This document shows, in pieces, positions 11,891 through 25,300 of a stretch of DNA of 64,000 nt (its first letter is position 1; each line of letters opens with the position of its first letter). The translations under genes and the position numbers were made by a program. Origin of the DNA: Parascedosporium putredinis (lineage: Eukaryota > Ascomycota > Sordariomycetes > Microascales > Microascaceae); contig CASHTG010000011.1 of the NCBI GenBank assembly GCA_949357655.1, forward strand, positions 186,001 through 250,000, written 5' to 3'. The notes beneath the pieces are model-generated. The model had not been told where the DNA came from. It made no database searches and was given only the letters and a program-made list of their open reading frames with translations.

Positions 11891-12636
11891 TGTTGCACAT
11901 GCGTTGGAGTTAATGATGGATATGTGGGAAGTGAAGGAGGTGAGGGGCTGTCGGCGCGTGGTCGTACGTCCGATTTAAAAATCGGACAAAAATTACTTCT
12001 CCTCTTTTACATGGACTCCGTAGGGCAGTACATGTATTGCATGGGTGATTGATTTCACAGGATAGCCACCAAATCGATACACATGGATGTCGGGTTGAGG
12101 CTGCAGTTGACGCGGAATAGGACAGCCAATCCAAATTCAATGGGGCTACGATATCACGCCGATCCATATGTCCACGGGTGATACATACCAGCCCTCCCTG
12201 TCTCGAGCGCGCTGTGGCTTGCAGGAAAGAAGCAAGTTGTTCGGCAGCCTGCTACGTTCCATTCGATAACACGCTGTTGAACAGGCTGAGGCGATGATCA
12301 AGGGACATCCCCCATACCTCAAGTGCATGCTCCTTCCCCTCACCAAACCCCCTTGAGGATTACAGGGCCCCAACCTAGAGTATCCGAGCCTATGCAGCTG
12401 GCTGCTCGATGAGCCACAAACCTGCGGCAGCTCAGGGCCGCCAGCTTAGTGACCACTCAGCCCCCGCCAACTCGGCCTTTCACCAGGCTGGCGCTTAGAG
12501 AAACACAAAGCTCCTACTCCGAATTCACCGGTCTGCGGCTGCAATGGCCAAGGTATGCGGGGCACGAGTACCTATTTTTATCACCAAGCTGAAATCTCGT
12601 ATTATACACGTCTCCATCGCCTAAGCGGCTAATCGA
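11891..12636. other. Intergenic
   Basis: No supported gene. This is the upstream region of the membrane protein and the 3' flank of the next minus-strand gene. Confidence 0.5.
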
Positions 12637-13200
12637 CTAATAGAAAACAAGATCGTCATTTGATCCATCGAGAGCGCCCTCCTTGTCCAACTTGAGGAGC
12701 ACATCCAGCGACCTTTGGCTGGCGTGCGAGATGTACCGTTCGTCCGTGACGGGAATTGATTCTTGCTGCGGTCGTGGCAAAGCCAGGGCGTTCTGCGAGC
12801 ACTCTCGGTCGCTCTTACGGTTTCGCGCAGCTTGCGAATGGTCTCTTCATCGAAAGCGGCGCCGAACAGGACCGCTCGGGGGACGCGGGAATAGTTTCCC
12901 GTGCCGATACTGCTGCTCTCCGCATGGGCGGGCGCTGGTTTCCCGGCGAGGAGGGCTGGGATGATTTTGGATCCGGATTCACCGGGAAAGACGAACTGGA
13001 CGACTGCGTTGATGATTAGACGGGGCCTGACAAAGCGCGACGGACTGTAAAACCAAGGCAAGTGGAGAGGGCATTGTTTCCCCTCGACTTCTGGTCATTT
13101 TCGTACCTTCAATGCGAGGTCGAAGATAATTAATCACGAGATTTCCAACCTTCTCGAGCCTGCCACAGCAGATGATGGGAATGGACGCCAAGCCAGCCAT
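12637..13200 (-). CDS. Small conserved fungal protein, function unknown
   Basis: Exon 1 13107..13200 (MAGLASIPIICCGRLEKVGN) joins exon 2 12637..13003 through a GTACGA...GCAG intron, giving LRPRIEVVQFVFPGE in frame. The organisation resembles a family of roughly 170-residue fungal proteins that begin IP(I/V)I.CGR, contain IPALLAG and AVLFGAAFDEETIRKL, and end in KLDKEGALDG...FY. I cannot name a function; the first 20 residues look like a nucleotide-binding beta-alpha start but lack a full GxGxxG. The frame breaks once near 12795 and a single extra base restores the C-terminus. The neighbours give no functional hint. Confidence 0.6.
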
Positions 13201-13913
13201 AGCTTTTGATGATGGAGGTTGTTTAAAGTGGATGATGCAATGTTCATCAAAGGAAGCGCGTCGATGCGAGCGAGGGGAAAAAGTGGTCGGGGCCCTGGTG
13301 AAGCCCAGCACCAACGGCGTATTTACTCGTATTTCGGATTCGTTGATGAATTTAGTGCACACAATTCAGCTCCAACATTAATCCATGCGAGGTTTATCAT
13401 CCAGCCTAGATCGAGCTCGAGGCCATTTAACAATTAAAGAGCATGGTGAGCTTCGGGAGGCCAATGTCCTTATCATTGATAACATTGAATCTAGAAGATC
13501 CTCGGGCATTTTTCCTCGTCCGCCGCTGCGATTTATCCAGCTGAAGACTTAATTCATGGCTAGAGCGCTGTGAGCAGACCATATCGCGCCCGCTCTCTAT
13601 CTTTGATTTCTTTTGAATATCTGCAAGATCTTCTGATAGTTGAGAGGAGTCTCGAGACGACACAACAGCTCCATGCGGTGAGCTGCCGTAGAAAAGATGT
13701 AAAAATGTGAAGGCACAAAGCAGAATTAGGACCCAGGATGCGTGTAGCATTTTCATTGTTGAATCCCATATCTGTAAATCCAGGCTACTATTAAAAAGTA
13801 ATCGTCATTCCTGCATACAATCACTGACGCCCAAAACACCGTCGGATAACACAAAAAGAAAATCAGAGTCGTTATGCTGCCACTATAGGACAGATTGAAT
13901 CCCTTCAAAGCTT
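13201..13913. other. Intergenic
   Basis: Short frames near 13427-13769 (minus) start with a hydrophobic stretch (VLILLCAFTFLHLFYG), but no family or splice structure supports a gene. Confidence 0.45.
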
Positions 13914-14823
13914 TCACGTCAAAACCAGCCAAAGGCTATCCACCCCAAGTTGCAAGTCTCCCGGCTCCTTGAACTCTAGCGGCTTCAGATACTTTTGCAG
14001 CGCCTTGAGCTGGCCAGCCGCGTCAGCACTACCAGCTGTACCCGCACAGTTGACTAAGGCCTCCGCAGACGCGCCCACGAGGTCGCCCAGCTCCCCGCTA
14101 TCCATAATCTCCGCCCGCAGACCCCGAGCCTGGAGCCAGTCTCGGTTCGCCACGGCCAGGTACGCGACCGCCCGCTCCCTCGGCGTCTGCGGCTTCTTCG
14201 CCACGGCGGAGAGCGTGCTCAGCGGGGCGCTGACGGTGGCGTGGACGAGGCCGATGGCGGCCGACACGGGGATGGACACGGCGCCCCTGATCACGCCGAC
14301 GGCGGCGCCCAGGATATTGCCGCGCTTCGCGTCGCTGCCGATGCCCTTGCCCACCTGTTTCGCGTGGGAGTAGACGTGCTTGGCCGTCTCCACGGGCCTG
14401 TCGACCATGTCCTTGCCCACCTCGGCGGCGTGGGCGAGGGCCCGCTCAGACGTTGGCGGTCAGGAACGCCGAGATGGTGCGCTGGAACGCGTACCAGCCC
14501 TCGCTCGTGATGCCGTGCGCGAGCAGCGAGGGCGGGTAGGCGAGGATGAAGGGCGAGATGGCGCCCGAGCCGTTTTGGGGGATGGCGATGGGTTTCGCGC
14601 GGGAGGAGGAGGAGGAGGAACCCTGCTGGGGCGTGTAGGCTGGGGGCGGCGCGTCGGATGGGAAGTTGAAGGGCTCTTCGGCGGTCGGGCCCGCTGCTTT
14701 TCCCGACGAAGGAGGGGTGGGGCTGCGGGCACGGGGCTGGGTCGGATAACTCGTATTGGGGAGGGCTTCCTCTTGGGTGGTCTCGTGGTGGTGCGCGAGC
14801 GCTTCTTGTTCTTTTGAAGACAT
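13914..14823 (-). CDS. Fungal protein with proline-rich N-terminus, function unknown
   Basis: The N-terminal 85 residues are disordered (PTPPSSGK, APPPAYTPQQG, a run of six Ser). They are followed by SPFILAYPPSLLAHGITSEGWYAFQRTISAFLTA and, in another frame, SERALAHAAEVGKDMVDRP and a Gly/Ala-rich segment (AAVGVIRGAVSIPVSAAIGLVHATVSAP) that could be a membrane-active or membrane-spanning region. The rest is helical, with RERAVAYLAVANRDWLQARG and a C-terminal LQLGVDSLWLVLT. This domain order is seen in other moulds without a known role. The two halves meet near 14445; unlike the other breaks, this one needs two extra bases (possibly a lost TC) or one fewer. About 300 residues. APPPAY is a PPxY-like motif. 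Confidence 0.62.
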
Positions 14824-15605
14824 GAGGGCGCGATGATGTGCGTTTACAGCAGCACGCTAATATTCTTTTTACGGTAGAGAATTAGGGTGATACTCAGAAT
14901 CGAGCTGCTGATGGGACGTGATAAGGGAATGATCGCCACGATTCTTTGTTTGCAAAAGGGTTGGGAATGAAAGGGCAGTCAATGTGGGGAGTGGGTGCTA
15001 AGCCGCCCTCTTTGTGGAACAACAGGCAGAGATCAGGCAATTTATCGCTTTGGAGTAGCAGGCGCAGTCTTGGATCCCTCCCGGGAACAATCGCCGAATC
15101 ACGCACAAGCGCGGGGCTTACGTATGCCTCGTCGCGTAGGCACAAACACCGGCCCGCTGGATCGGCTTGGGTGTGCCGAGAGCGCCCCAGTTTTATTTTC
15201 GCGATGACATCCCAGCACCGAGCTTCTTGGGCCCGACTCGGGTAGAAATTTGTTGATAGTCGCCCATGGTAAACATATTCCTCACCCGGAGTAGGAAACA
15301 CATGAATGGATTCAGTCCTCCAGACGTTAGAATCTAGCTATTACGGACTTAAGACTAACCAGGAGCAGACGGAAGCCACGTTAAAGCCTAGATTCGGGAA
15401 ATGATTTCAATGATTTGCGTTAACATGAACCTAGTCCATTATCCATAAGCCGTAAAAGGAGCGAGAAGCAAAGCAACGCGATTCGACTAAACAAGTCCAA
15501 AGAATGAAATAAGGATCATGAAGATCTTCCTTCTCCGGGTAAGCCCATACCTTCTAAAAGCCAATATTGTGATAGATCTCGTCTACTATTCGACTAGTGA
15601 CCATC
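14824..15605. other. Intergenic
   Basis: No supported gene. Upstream of the 14823 gene and downstream of the secreted-protein gene. Confidence 0.5.
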
Positions 15606-16680
15606 CTAGAAACAAAGGCCGTTCACCTCACCACCAGGGTACGGATAGGTCGAGGGTCGCCTATTCACCGCATGGTTGCAGTTTCCGTAGCCAAGCCACA
15701 CGCTATAGTCCCGATGAGACGGGTAAACGTGGGCTGAGATGCCAAATGAGTAGCGGCAGCACCTATCATGCATCCACGTGAGCATCACGGCAGCATCTCG
15801 GCAAGGAATCGAAGTGCCGTCGTTGAATTCCTAACTCGACGTTAGCTGCTTAGTACAGTTGAGCCGTAGACCTATGCAATCATATCCTCCACGTCTGCGT
15901 GAGGGTTCGTTCTCCTTACACTGCAGATATAAGTCGCCGAGGTATCCGAGCAAGTCATCCTTCGGCACTCGTTGTTTGGGGCGCTGCACCAACCGCCGAT
16001 TGCCCAGAGGTGGTCATAGGCTTGCTATACTTTGGTTAATCGCAATCTCACCCCGCTCAGATATGGAGATCTGGAAACTAGAGAAATATCTGCAGCGTCA
16101 ACTTACCCCCATCCCTGGCTTGAGAGCCGTGGCCATGGGCGCACAGCCCACAGAGTACGTGACCGCCTGTCTCTTCTCTATGTCGGAGGCGGACTCGTTA
16201 CCGATGCTGAGTTCCCAGGAGGGCTCACTCCCCGAGGAAATGTCGGAAGATGTGGATAATGGATCGGGCTGGTAATTTGGATTCAAGGCTAGGATTGCCG
16301 CAAGGATAACCTAGAAAAACACACGTGGGTGTCAAATCGCCGTTGGGCGTCGAACTGAGATTCAGCCATGAGGCACGCGGGCAATCATACCTCGACGGTG
16401 CCATATAATGTAACAGGATCTTCACCGGGGAAGATGGAGCCTGTCCATTCAATACCAACGCCATCATCTTGGGAAAGCGTTTCTATTTCGGCCTCGGCGG
16501 CTTGAGATCGGCTCGTGACAACAGGGTTGGCCAAGGCCCCGCCCTATATGCATAACGTAGGCTTGGTTAGAAGGCATGTAACGGCCACCAGAAACCAGCC
16601 TATTGATAGCTGGAGAGTCACGAAAAGAGACCAGCACTGACTAGCAAGGAGATGATGAGTGTCGTTACCCGAAACAACAT
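15606..16680 (-). CDS. Small secreted cysteine-rich protein (candidate effector), five exons
   Basis: Exons 16642..16680, 16391..16543, 16107..16310, 15920..16024 and 15606..15830 all splice in phase 0 and give 241 residues without any frame break. The N-terminus MLFRVTTLIISLLGGALA is a clear signal peptide with an Ala-x-Ala cleavage site. A pro-region of about 85 residues (with IEWTGSIFPGEDPVTLYGTVE) ends in a Lys-Arg pair (EKRQAVTYSVGC), a likely Kex2 site. The mature part has ten cysteines, including GGWCSAPNNECRRMTC, a CC pair (HDRCCRY) and the closing NGLCF, plus LWAIGGW and YSVWLGYGNCNHAV. Similar W-I-x-G-W-C/C-x-R-x-x-C secreted proteins occur in plant- and insect-associated moulds. 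The extracellular role is inferred; the activity is unknown. Confidence 0.82.
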
Positions 16681-16797
16681 GTTTATCACGGCCGCTTAGG
16701 GAGTATGAAGCTGAAAACTTTGTTTCTTTGGGTGTACGGTATGTGAATCAAGACAACATCCATTCGTGTTTGATGATGTATAAACGGAAGAGGCGCG

Positions 16798-16808
16798 ACT
16801 TATATATA
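16798..16808 (-). promoter_or_regulatory. TATA box of the secreted-protein gene
   Basis: A TATATATA core on the minus strand about 120 bases before the ATG at 16680. Fits a strong core promoter; sequence inference only. Confidence 0.5.
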
Positions 16809-19343
16809 GAAATATCTAGTTTCTATCTAGTCTCCTAGATTTGATACAGCCATATTCCTGCTGCTAAGGACGTCTAAACCCTCAGGACTGACCGCCACGA
16901 TACCCAACATACCATGCTTATGTTTGCTTACCGGCCTAGAATAGATTCGCCAAGAGGTTGAACGCTGAATTGTCCCAGAGGATGGAAGCAAGGGATGAAA
17001 TTCGGAACCAACCGCTGCATACCTATAGTAACTCTTTTTCCAGACCATCGCCAACTTGAATCGACATGGGACCAAGCTGCTCACGATGCCGAGTCTAGCA
17101 TCCACGAAACAACAAATATTCTTTCAGTCACGGTAAAAGTCCAAGACAATCTCCGTCTAACCATACGAGCGGAGCAACAAAGCCGTTGGTTGCGGTCGAC
17201 CATTCAACTCGTGACAGCTGCAAGGGATAGCCTGCCACGTACATCCGCGCTTGGACAGAACCCAAAGTGAAGACGGGACCCCAAAGAATGGTTTCGTCGC
17301 GGGGAGCCAAGAAAAATATGCCGGACGTGGGTTCCAATCAAGTATTGACATTCCATTTCCGCGGTGATAGCTCGGCGTACTCTAAGACCTGCGGAAAGCG
17401 GTGGGTCTCGTGGTGCTTGGCCCGGGTTTACCGGATCTTCACCTTCTCATCTATCAATAAGAGTCTGCACAATTGCAACTAGCCCCATACTATTTCCAAG
17501 GCCGACATTTATCTCATTGCCCGGTCGGCATCTTTATCCGTCTGCATTGCCAAAACGCGGTCCACGTGTAAGTTGGGCAAGTTTGCTAGTTCCGCTCCCA
17601 CCCTCCCTACCGCGAGACGGCAGAGGCAAGCGACTCAAATCGGACAATAGTGTACGCATTATACGCAACCCTCTTTCCGTAAGGCATCGTGACCACGGCA
17701 CAAATCCCTCGAAGGCGGTCCGGGCCCTCCCCATCAGCCATTAGCGCCCCAGTCTAGTCCCACTCCCCGCAGGCCTTTTCCCCGGATTTTCTATGCTCGC
17801 CTAGTCTTTGTGCTCCTTTGAGACGGCGTATAGCGGCCGCAGATTCCCAAATCTGTCACAGGAGCAAACTCCCACCAGCTCGAGTGGACTCAGTACCTAC
17901 ACAAGAGGAGGATGACCTGGGCCATGGTGGCCGGGGGAATCTTCGCCAACACCCTTCCTCAACACTTTATCGTGGCTACATACGAGCTACGTTAGGCCCT
18001 CAGCAAGCGTCAGCTTCCCTATGAACACGTGAATAGGAAGAGTGGCACAGTTAGCCACACATCTATGGATGTACAAGAAGGGTAACGCAATCTAAGACCG
18101 CGTGAAAAGCCAGGTGAAGTCGGCCTTACCATGCTCCCATTGGCCCCTCCTCCACGAGAGCCTGCAAGAGAATCATTGTGTCGACCCCATACTTTTCGAG
18201 TCCCAGCAAGGTAGGTAGATAGGTATCTCGTCGTTCACGTACGTTACAAGGTCCCGCGCAAACGAATCCACCTAGTCCACCACAACGCCCCGACTGAACG
18301 TCTCCTTCCTGCAAGACACGCCTTGAGGTAATACGAGACAGCGTCTATCTTATCGTGGAACACGTAGTTTTGCTCAGGTTCCCACACATAATTCCAGTCT
18401 GTTCTCTGATGCGCTCAATACCGGTGTAGAAGCGTCGCTCCTCATCGCTATAGTGGAGCTACAGGAAGGAGACTCATTGCGAGACAAAGCCGTAAAAGCT
18501 ATAATAGTCTGGGTTAGCTGGAGTTGAAGGAGCCGCTTTTGGCGGCAAAGATGGCGTCAACCCAACAACGTGAAACACATTGTGCAGATGAGTCTTTACG
18601 CGCCGGTGTTGAGCTCGTCAGCTCGTATAGGACCAAAACCTCTCACTCTGAAAGTGCATGGATACCATTTTCTACCAAGATCATCATCTAAATTCTGACA
18701 ATAAGTATCATCAATCCAGTCCTTCACATAGATTTCACCCATATAAACAGGGGCTAATAGAGAGCCAAAGCAGCAAATACGAACATTATGCTCTGTGTTC
18801 ATTAGATTTGATATACCAGGCTAAGTACCTCGGTATCGGTGCGTCCTGGGAAGGATGTCTGGAACTGGTGGGCGGTGCTCGGAAGATCTGAAGTCCTGTT
18901 CGCTGAAATGGGACGTGATAGGGGAACTGGAAATACCAGGATCAATGAGCGCTACACAATTGGCCCAGTTTATTGAAGCTTTTCGGACCCCAGAGCGGTT
19001 GGTATCTTCAAGTAGCGACGGAGAGATGGATCTGGATGTATATGTATGAGGTACATAGATGTACCATCAGGACACATGTAAGCTGAAAAAAGCAAAATCG
19101 AGAGGAGGGCGTCTCGTGACACTGCATATATTTATTAGATTTGAGCAGGCTTGCCCCCATTCTCCAGCCCTCCCCCTCCAAGATGACATGCAGGGTTTCG
19201 AGGTGTGGGGAGCTGCGCCTCGACAGAGTGCTGAGTGTTGCGTTTATGAGGCCGAAACGGATTCTCCTTCCATGTCTGCCTGATTGAAGATTCCTACCCA
19301 TCTCAACACTCAAATTTCGTGCTTTATCCAATCTTCTCTAAGA
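16809..19343. other. Gene-poor stretch, 2.5 kb
   Basis: No family is recognised. Two short frames look less random than the rest: minus 18596..18802 (68 residues, with YVKDWIDDTYCQNLDDDLG) and plus 18855..19049 (64 residues, with WDVIGELEIPGSMSATQLAQF, ending just before the NLR-like gene). They may be gene remnants, but neither has supporting splice structure. The remainder may be decayed repeat DNA. Confidence 0.4.
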
Positions 19344-22300
19344 ATGACAGACCCATTATCAGCGGCCTCGGGCATAGCGGGCCTCATTTCCCTTGCCGAT
19401 ATCATCTTCATCAAGCTCGTCCAGCTCCGGAAGCTATGGAAATCCGCCAAGAAGGCAGAGGACGATGCGCAAATCCTGATGACGCAAATCAGCGTCCTCG
19501 GGGGACGTTGAAGCGGGCGAACATGCTAGCCGACGCGTTGGGGGACGAGCCGTACGACTCGAGCGTTCGCCTCACCGCCGTCGAGGCGTGCTATCAGAGC
19601 CTAAGTGACATTCGCAACAAGCTCAATGCTGCGCTGGACAAGATGAAGAGCAATAGCGGGAGGCAGCGGCTCGTAGAAAAGGTCAAATTTGTGTTTTCTA
19701 CTGACGAGATGACGGAATTATTGGTAAATCTGTCTCGGCACCAAGATACCTTCCAACTCGCCATCGCGGCGGATTCTATGAGCGGCATCATCCAGTGCCT
19801 CAGCCGAGGCGAAGGGGTAAAGCAGCAGGTGGAAGAGGTTGCGACTGACGTCAAACGCGTACTCGACATTTGTGTGAGGGTCGACATGAGTACTCGAAAG
19901 AAGAACATTATCGAATTCTTCATGAAAGAGAGCCCTGGCCAGGCGTTCCAGACAAGTTTAAAGCTCCGTCACCCACTCACCGGGCTATGGATCCAGCGAT
20001 GCCCCGAATATCAGTGCTGGCTCAAAGGCTCGACAACCAGCCTGTGGCTCGCGGGAATGATGGGCGCAGGGAAAACGGTGCTGGTGGGAACCGTGATCGA
20101 GGATGCCCTCCAGCTCAGCAGCGATCGTGTAGCAGTATCATACTTTTACTGCGATTACAAAAGCCTGCGACGCGGCTAGCTCTCACTATGATAAGCGCGC
20201 TCACTATGCAAGTGGGTTTACAGAACCCGGAGGCATTCAAGGCTCTCGAGGATTATCACAACACCCTCCACCCATCGACGGGCATCTTGCAAACCTCCAC
20301 CTCGGAAGAGTTGCTCGCTGTCCTGGAGAAAATGAGCGCAGTGCTAGATCGCATCATAATCGTGGTTGATGGTATTGACGAGGGAGAAAAGGTAGACGAG
20401 ATCCTCTCTATACTCACGAAGATCTCGAAACTATGCCGCGTCTCGCTAGCTGTTTCCAGCCGTGATGAGGTTCAGATTCGGGAGGCATTAGTAGAGTTTG
20501 ACGAGCTCCAGATATCGGCGACCAACGATGACGTACGACTATTCGTCATGGGAGAGATGGAAACACGGATTCAGTCAAGAAAACTACGCAACGTGGGCAC
20601 AAAGATGAAGGAGGAGATTGTGGATACACTTATTACCAAGGCTCGGGGAATGTAAGTGGCGTTCTTTCCATAGCTGGATTCGATGGATAAGGCCGAAATC
20701 ACCGTTAAGACTGCGAGTGAGCAGGCGAACGTCGCCGTAGTCTCTAAGGCTACTGGTGCTAACAACACGCCTTGGACTAGGTTTCGGTGGGTAGCATGTC
20801 AATTGGACTATCTATGTGAGCTCTCGACGGATAGGCAGCGGCGAGAAGCGATGAAAAGCCTGCCTCCAACACTGCCCGAGACCTATATTCGCATCTTGGA
20901 GAGGATCCCCCTTCCCAATCTCGATGCGTGAGCATTACACTAAGACTCCTCAGCCAAGTCTCTAGCATCTCGATCGCCTGCATAAGCGATGCTGTCTCTG
21001 CTGAGAAAGGGGTTTATCTAAACGCAGAGACTCGCATTCCTGGCGATGAAGCCGTGCGCGCTTGCAGTAGTTTAGTTCGGAAGACCGGCCAAGCGGGGCG
21101 TATTTGGAAATTTCCCATGCCTCCGTCCAGCAGTTCCTCACGGGCGACGCTCTGCTGAACAACCCCGCTTAGCCGATTACAGATTATCCCCTGAACAAGA
21201 CAACCGGACTCTGGCGCTCGCCTGCCTCAATTACCTCCAGGTTGCGAATTTCGAGCGACTTGTTTGTGGTGACGAAACGATACTCTTCGATTCAGAGTTG
21301 CCGTTCCATAGGTATGCGATTTTGAACTGGGCGCGGCACGCTGCCAACCACCTTGAAGATGACGAGGTGTTTGGACTTATGAAGACGTTGTTCGACCCAG
21401 CACGGAGCGCTCCTCCAAATTACGCATGGAAACTAAACATGCTTCGTGCGTTCAGCGTGTATCTTCCCCCGCCAAGCTCCAAACAGAATCAATTATTGTT
21501 CCTAAATACTTATTCGAGGATGGTTTCACCTCGTTGCATATGGCCTCCCTACTCTCGCTTCCTAATTTGTGCCAGTTCTTAGCTCACAGTGGTGACATGA
21601 GCCGCTATGGAGATGACAAGACATCCATCTCAGTCCCGAGTCCTTTCGAGCTTGCAGCGATAGGACCTGAGATGATCTGCACCGGGATCTACGACAGCCC
21701 AAGTCGAGAACTGCCGCAAGACCAAGCGCTCTGGAATTCCAAGTTCGATAGCTTTGGGATAACCACAGTCCGAGTCCTGGATACACTCCAAACTCTCAGA
21801 GCTTCAGGGATGGAAGACACCAAGCCACCGTTCCCGCGCCTTGACCACACCCTCAACACCGTCATACATCGAGCGGTTTACCTTGACCCTTCTTACATCA
21901 TTGTCGCCGTCCGGGTTATCCTCTCTACCGTAGCGGCCGTGGACGTCTCTAAATTGCCGGAAACGCCACTGGCGGCTGACTCGATGGAGTGGTTTATCCG
22001 GGAAAGAGTGTGGGTGAAGTATGGCATGCAGCTCACTTATAAGGTTGACTACGAGTCCTTGTTGAGAGAAGCCATCCTCCAACTGAATCCTCTTACATCG
22101 GAGGCACCCTTCATCGGTCGCCTCTGCTACGCGTGCTGGGAAATGGCGCTTTCCTGGCGACTGGCGTTTACGCTGGACCCCTGCTTCGTCAGCACCGCAA
22201 TAAGTATTCCTCAAGAGTCGGATTTTATTGAAGCCGCATTCAAAGCCGCCGAGGGGGCAATCACCTCTTTTTGAAGCATCTGCTTCAAGACACGAGACTC

Positions 22301-25300
22301 GATATTCGCGAAAGTCGTGTTTCGGGCCTCACGCTTCTAGAAACTTGTATCAAGGGCTCAGAGTCTGTTGAAGTAGTCCAACTCCTCCTAAACTCTGGAA
22401 GCGTCGTTAGCCCCGAGGGAGGAAGACGCAGAGCAGTCCTATGAATGAGTGGGCGGGCCGTGCATGGATCAACCCTCTTCATCAGCGGCAAGTTTTTGGT
22501 TTGCTCAAAGCAGGGGGTGCTTCGACAACGGCCGTTGCGGCGGACGGCAACACCGCGTGGCATCGTGCTTGTAGTAATTTGTCTGCGCTAGAGGTCATGG
22601 TCAGCGCGGAGCAGCCGGGCCGCATACCACACATTCTCACATTGACCAACGGGGCCGGGTGGACGCCTCTAATGGAATCATTGAACTCTTCCGAGATATG
22701 TGCATTATATCTCCTATCTTTTGTCTCGCCCGAATCTCAGGACTGTTTTCAGGGACCTGAGTCACCGTATGTTTTAGCGGCACAACTCGGAAGCGATGCT
22801 GTATTAAATCGATTGGTTGAGCTTGGCGTTGAGACTCGGCTTTCGGTTGGCAGCGATGATGAAAATAAGTGCCCTCTACATTATATCGGGCCCACGGCAA
22901 CGACGACTTGTATCCGAGGCTTGGGTTCCGTATTTAAAGGGTCATGTATTTCCCGGTGCAATACTGACTCGCACCTCGAGTCATTCTTCAAGGCATGTGT
23001 TTTGCGCACTACAAACGGTGAACATAACCCGACGATTCCCGACGAAGAGGTCGTGACAGAAATAATCAATGGGCTTTCCTTGGACTTGGCCAATGTCTGG
23101 AAATGCGCTTCTCGCCTAGTAGCGCACCTATCCACGCTACACATCAAACACTTGGGAGTACTGCAAGCTTTACGCGAGGTCATCGCTACGCTAGTGCGTC
23201 TCGACACCTTGGAAGCATTCGAGAATGCTAACGAGACCTGCGCAGTTTTCTCACTGCTGGAGCCTTTACCCTTCTGGTCCGATGAGGGCGGTCGGAATAA
23301 AGCGATGGGCGCGATACAGAACAAAGACATCATATACCCACTTGAGGCCTCTATCTTGAAGAAACTTCTTCAAATGACAAAATACCTTGACAACTTCATT
23401 TCTTCGGATGCCGCGATCCTCCTCCACTACGCGTCTATCCTCGGAATCCGGTACTTGGCGCACGCTGAGGACCTGGTCAGATATCTACTCGCATCCGGCT
23501 TAGACGTCCACAGGAGGGCAGGTCGGTACTCCCCGCTTGAGGTCGCGTGTTTAGCCATCTCAGAAAGCGCTGACCTTTGCGACGCCTTTGCCTCGGTGCT
23601 GTCCGCGGAGCGCCTTGGCGAGGCGAACCCAACCGAGGGCATGGCCGCCTTTCACTACGCAACGCTCGTACATAGAGCAGAAGTAACACCCATGATGAAG
23701 GCGCTCCTGAATTGTGGCGCCAATGTCAACGCGCCAGTAGTAAAGTCGGGGGTAACGCCCTTGATGGCAGCTGTATCTCTGAAGAGCGTGAGCGGCGCGA
23801 TCTGGCTGCTTCAGCACGGCGCCGACCCAACGGTCAGTGACAAGACGGGGACATGCGCCGTCAGTATTGCATGCAACTCGGGTTATACTGCCTTTCTCGA
23901 GTACTTGGAGGGTTGGACGTCGCCGAAAACAGGCAAGCCTTTCGACTGGGAAGCCAACTCTCTCTACTATTCAACCCGCAAACTCAAGACTCACCTAAAC
24001 CCACTCCATATGGCGTGCATTTCCAGCAATCGAGCCGTCGTGGCCTTCCTTCTCGAGAGGAAGCTCGTGGGCATCAACAACAAAACCCACCGGGGCTACA
24101 CGGCGATGCACCTCGCAGTAAGGTTCCATAATGCAGAAATTCTGTCTCTCCTCGTAGAGTACGGCGCGGATATAGGCGCGGTGGATAATCTGGGGCAGCT
24201 TCCGCTGCACTGGGCCGTGGCCTGGGGCTACCTTGATGCCGTCGAATTCTTACTATCCAAGGGCTCCCCGCAGACACGGAATTATTTAGGCAAAACTCCG
24301 CTCACAATTGCAGTTGACGGTAAAAGATTGGAAATGATTACGCTGTTCGAGAACATTCTCGGAGAAAAACCGGCGGACAGCCATGGCGCGCTAGGGCTAT
24401 CCGCGGCGGCCGACTTTTTCGTTGCAGCGGTCAAACGCGGTGATGTCAACGGTTGCGAAATGGTTCTGAAAAATGGGCTCCCAATTGATGGCCTACTCCG
24501 GGGTGAGGGACGAACCTCGCGACTAACACCGTTGGGGGTAGCCGTTAGCCATGGGGCGCAGGAGGTCGTCAACCTCCTCTTGAACCGAGGCGCTACCACC
24601 GCCGATGTGTTTCCCTTCCTAATAATGCCCGACGAGCATGATCCCTGGCACGGAACTGTTCTTGATTTGGCCGTGATAAAATTTGCTAGCGAAGCGATAT
24701 TATGGCGTCTACTAGACCGCCATCTTGAAGAAGGAGAAAACCACCTCAACAACCCACCAGGGCTGTTGTGGAGAGCAGCGCTCCACGAAAATATCTTGGC
24801 CATAAATGTGCTGACAAGGCACTTAAAGGCCAATATCAAAGCCTACAGGTAAGCCCAACTTGAACACGTTCGTAAACAAACAAACCATGCCTTCAATGTG
24901 GTGTATCCGGTGATTTTCCGGAAGGTGACCTCAAAACATAGTAACAAGGGGACATGTAGAAAGAACTGCACCACGCTCGAGTGCTCCGATCTTGTGAGGG
25001 CCGCCATCAATCAGAGAAACAGCGAAGGGGGAGTTGTTTAGAAGTTTCATGCGATGAAGGAAACGCAGACATGGTCGAGTTCCTCCTCGCAAATGGCGCC
25101 GACGTCCACCAACCCAACGACGTCGGCGCCCGGCCCCTCCATATAGCGGCACGCTCCAAGGCCCAAAACTCCGATCAAATCATGAAATTCCTCATCGCTG
25201 CCGGCGCCGCCGTCAACGTGCGCAACATATTCGGCAATGACGCTATTTCATTGTGCGGCCGAGATCCGGTCAATAGAGAAATTCTTCTCAGCGGCGACGC

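Noticed and set aside
20928..20965. 38-nt intron in the NACHT-ankyrin gene
   Set aside because: Too short for a typical fungal intron; adding one base near 20925 instead yields the continuous family-like stretch VSITLRLLSQVSSI.
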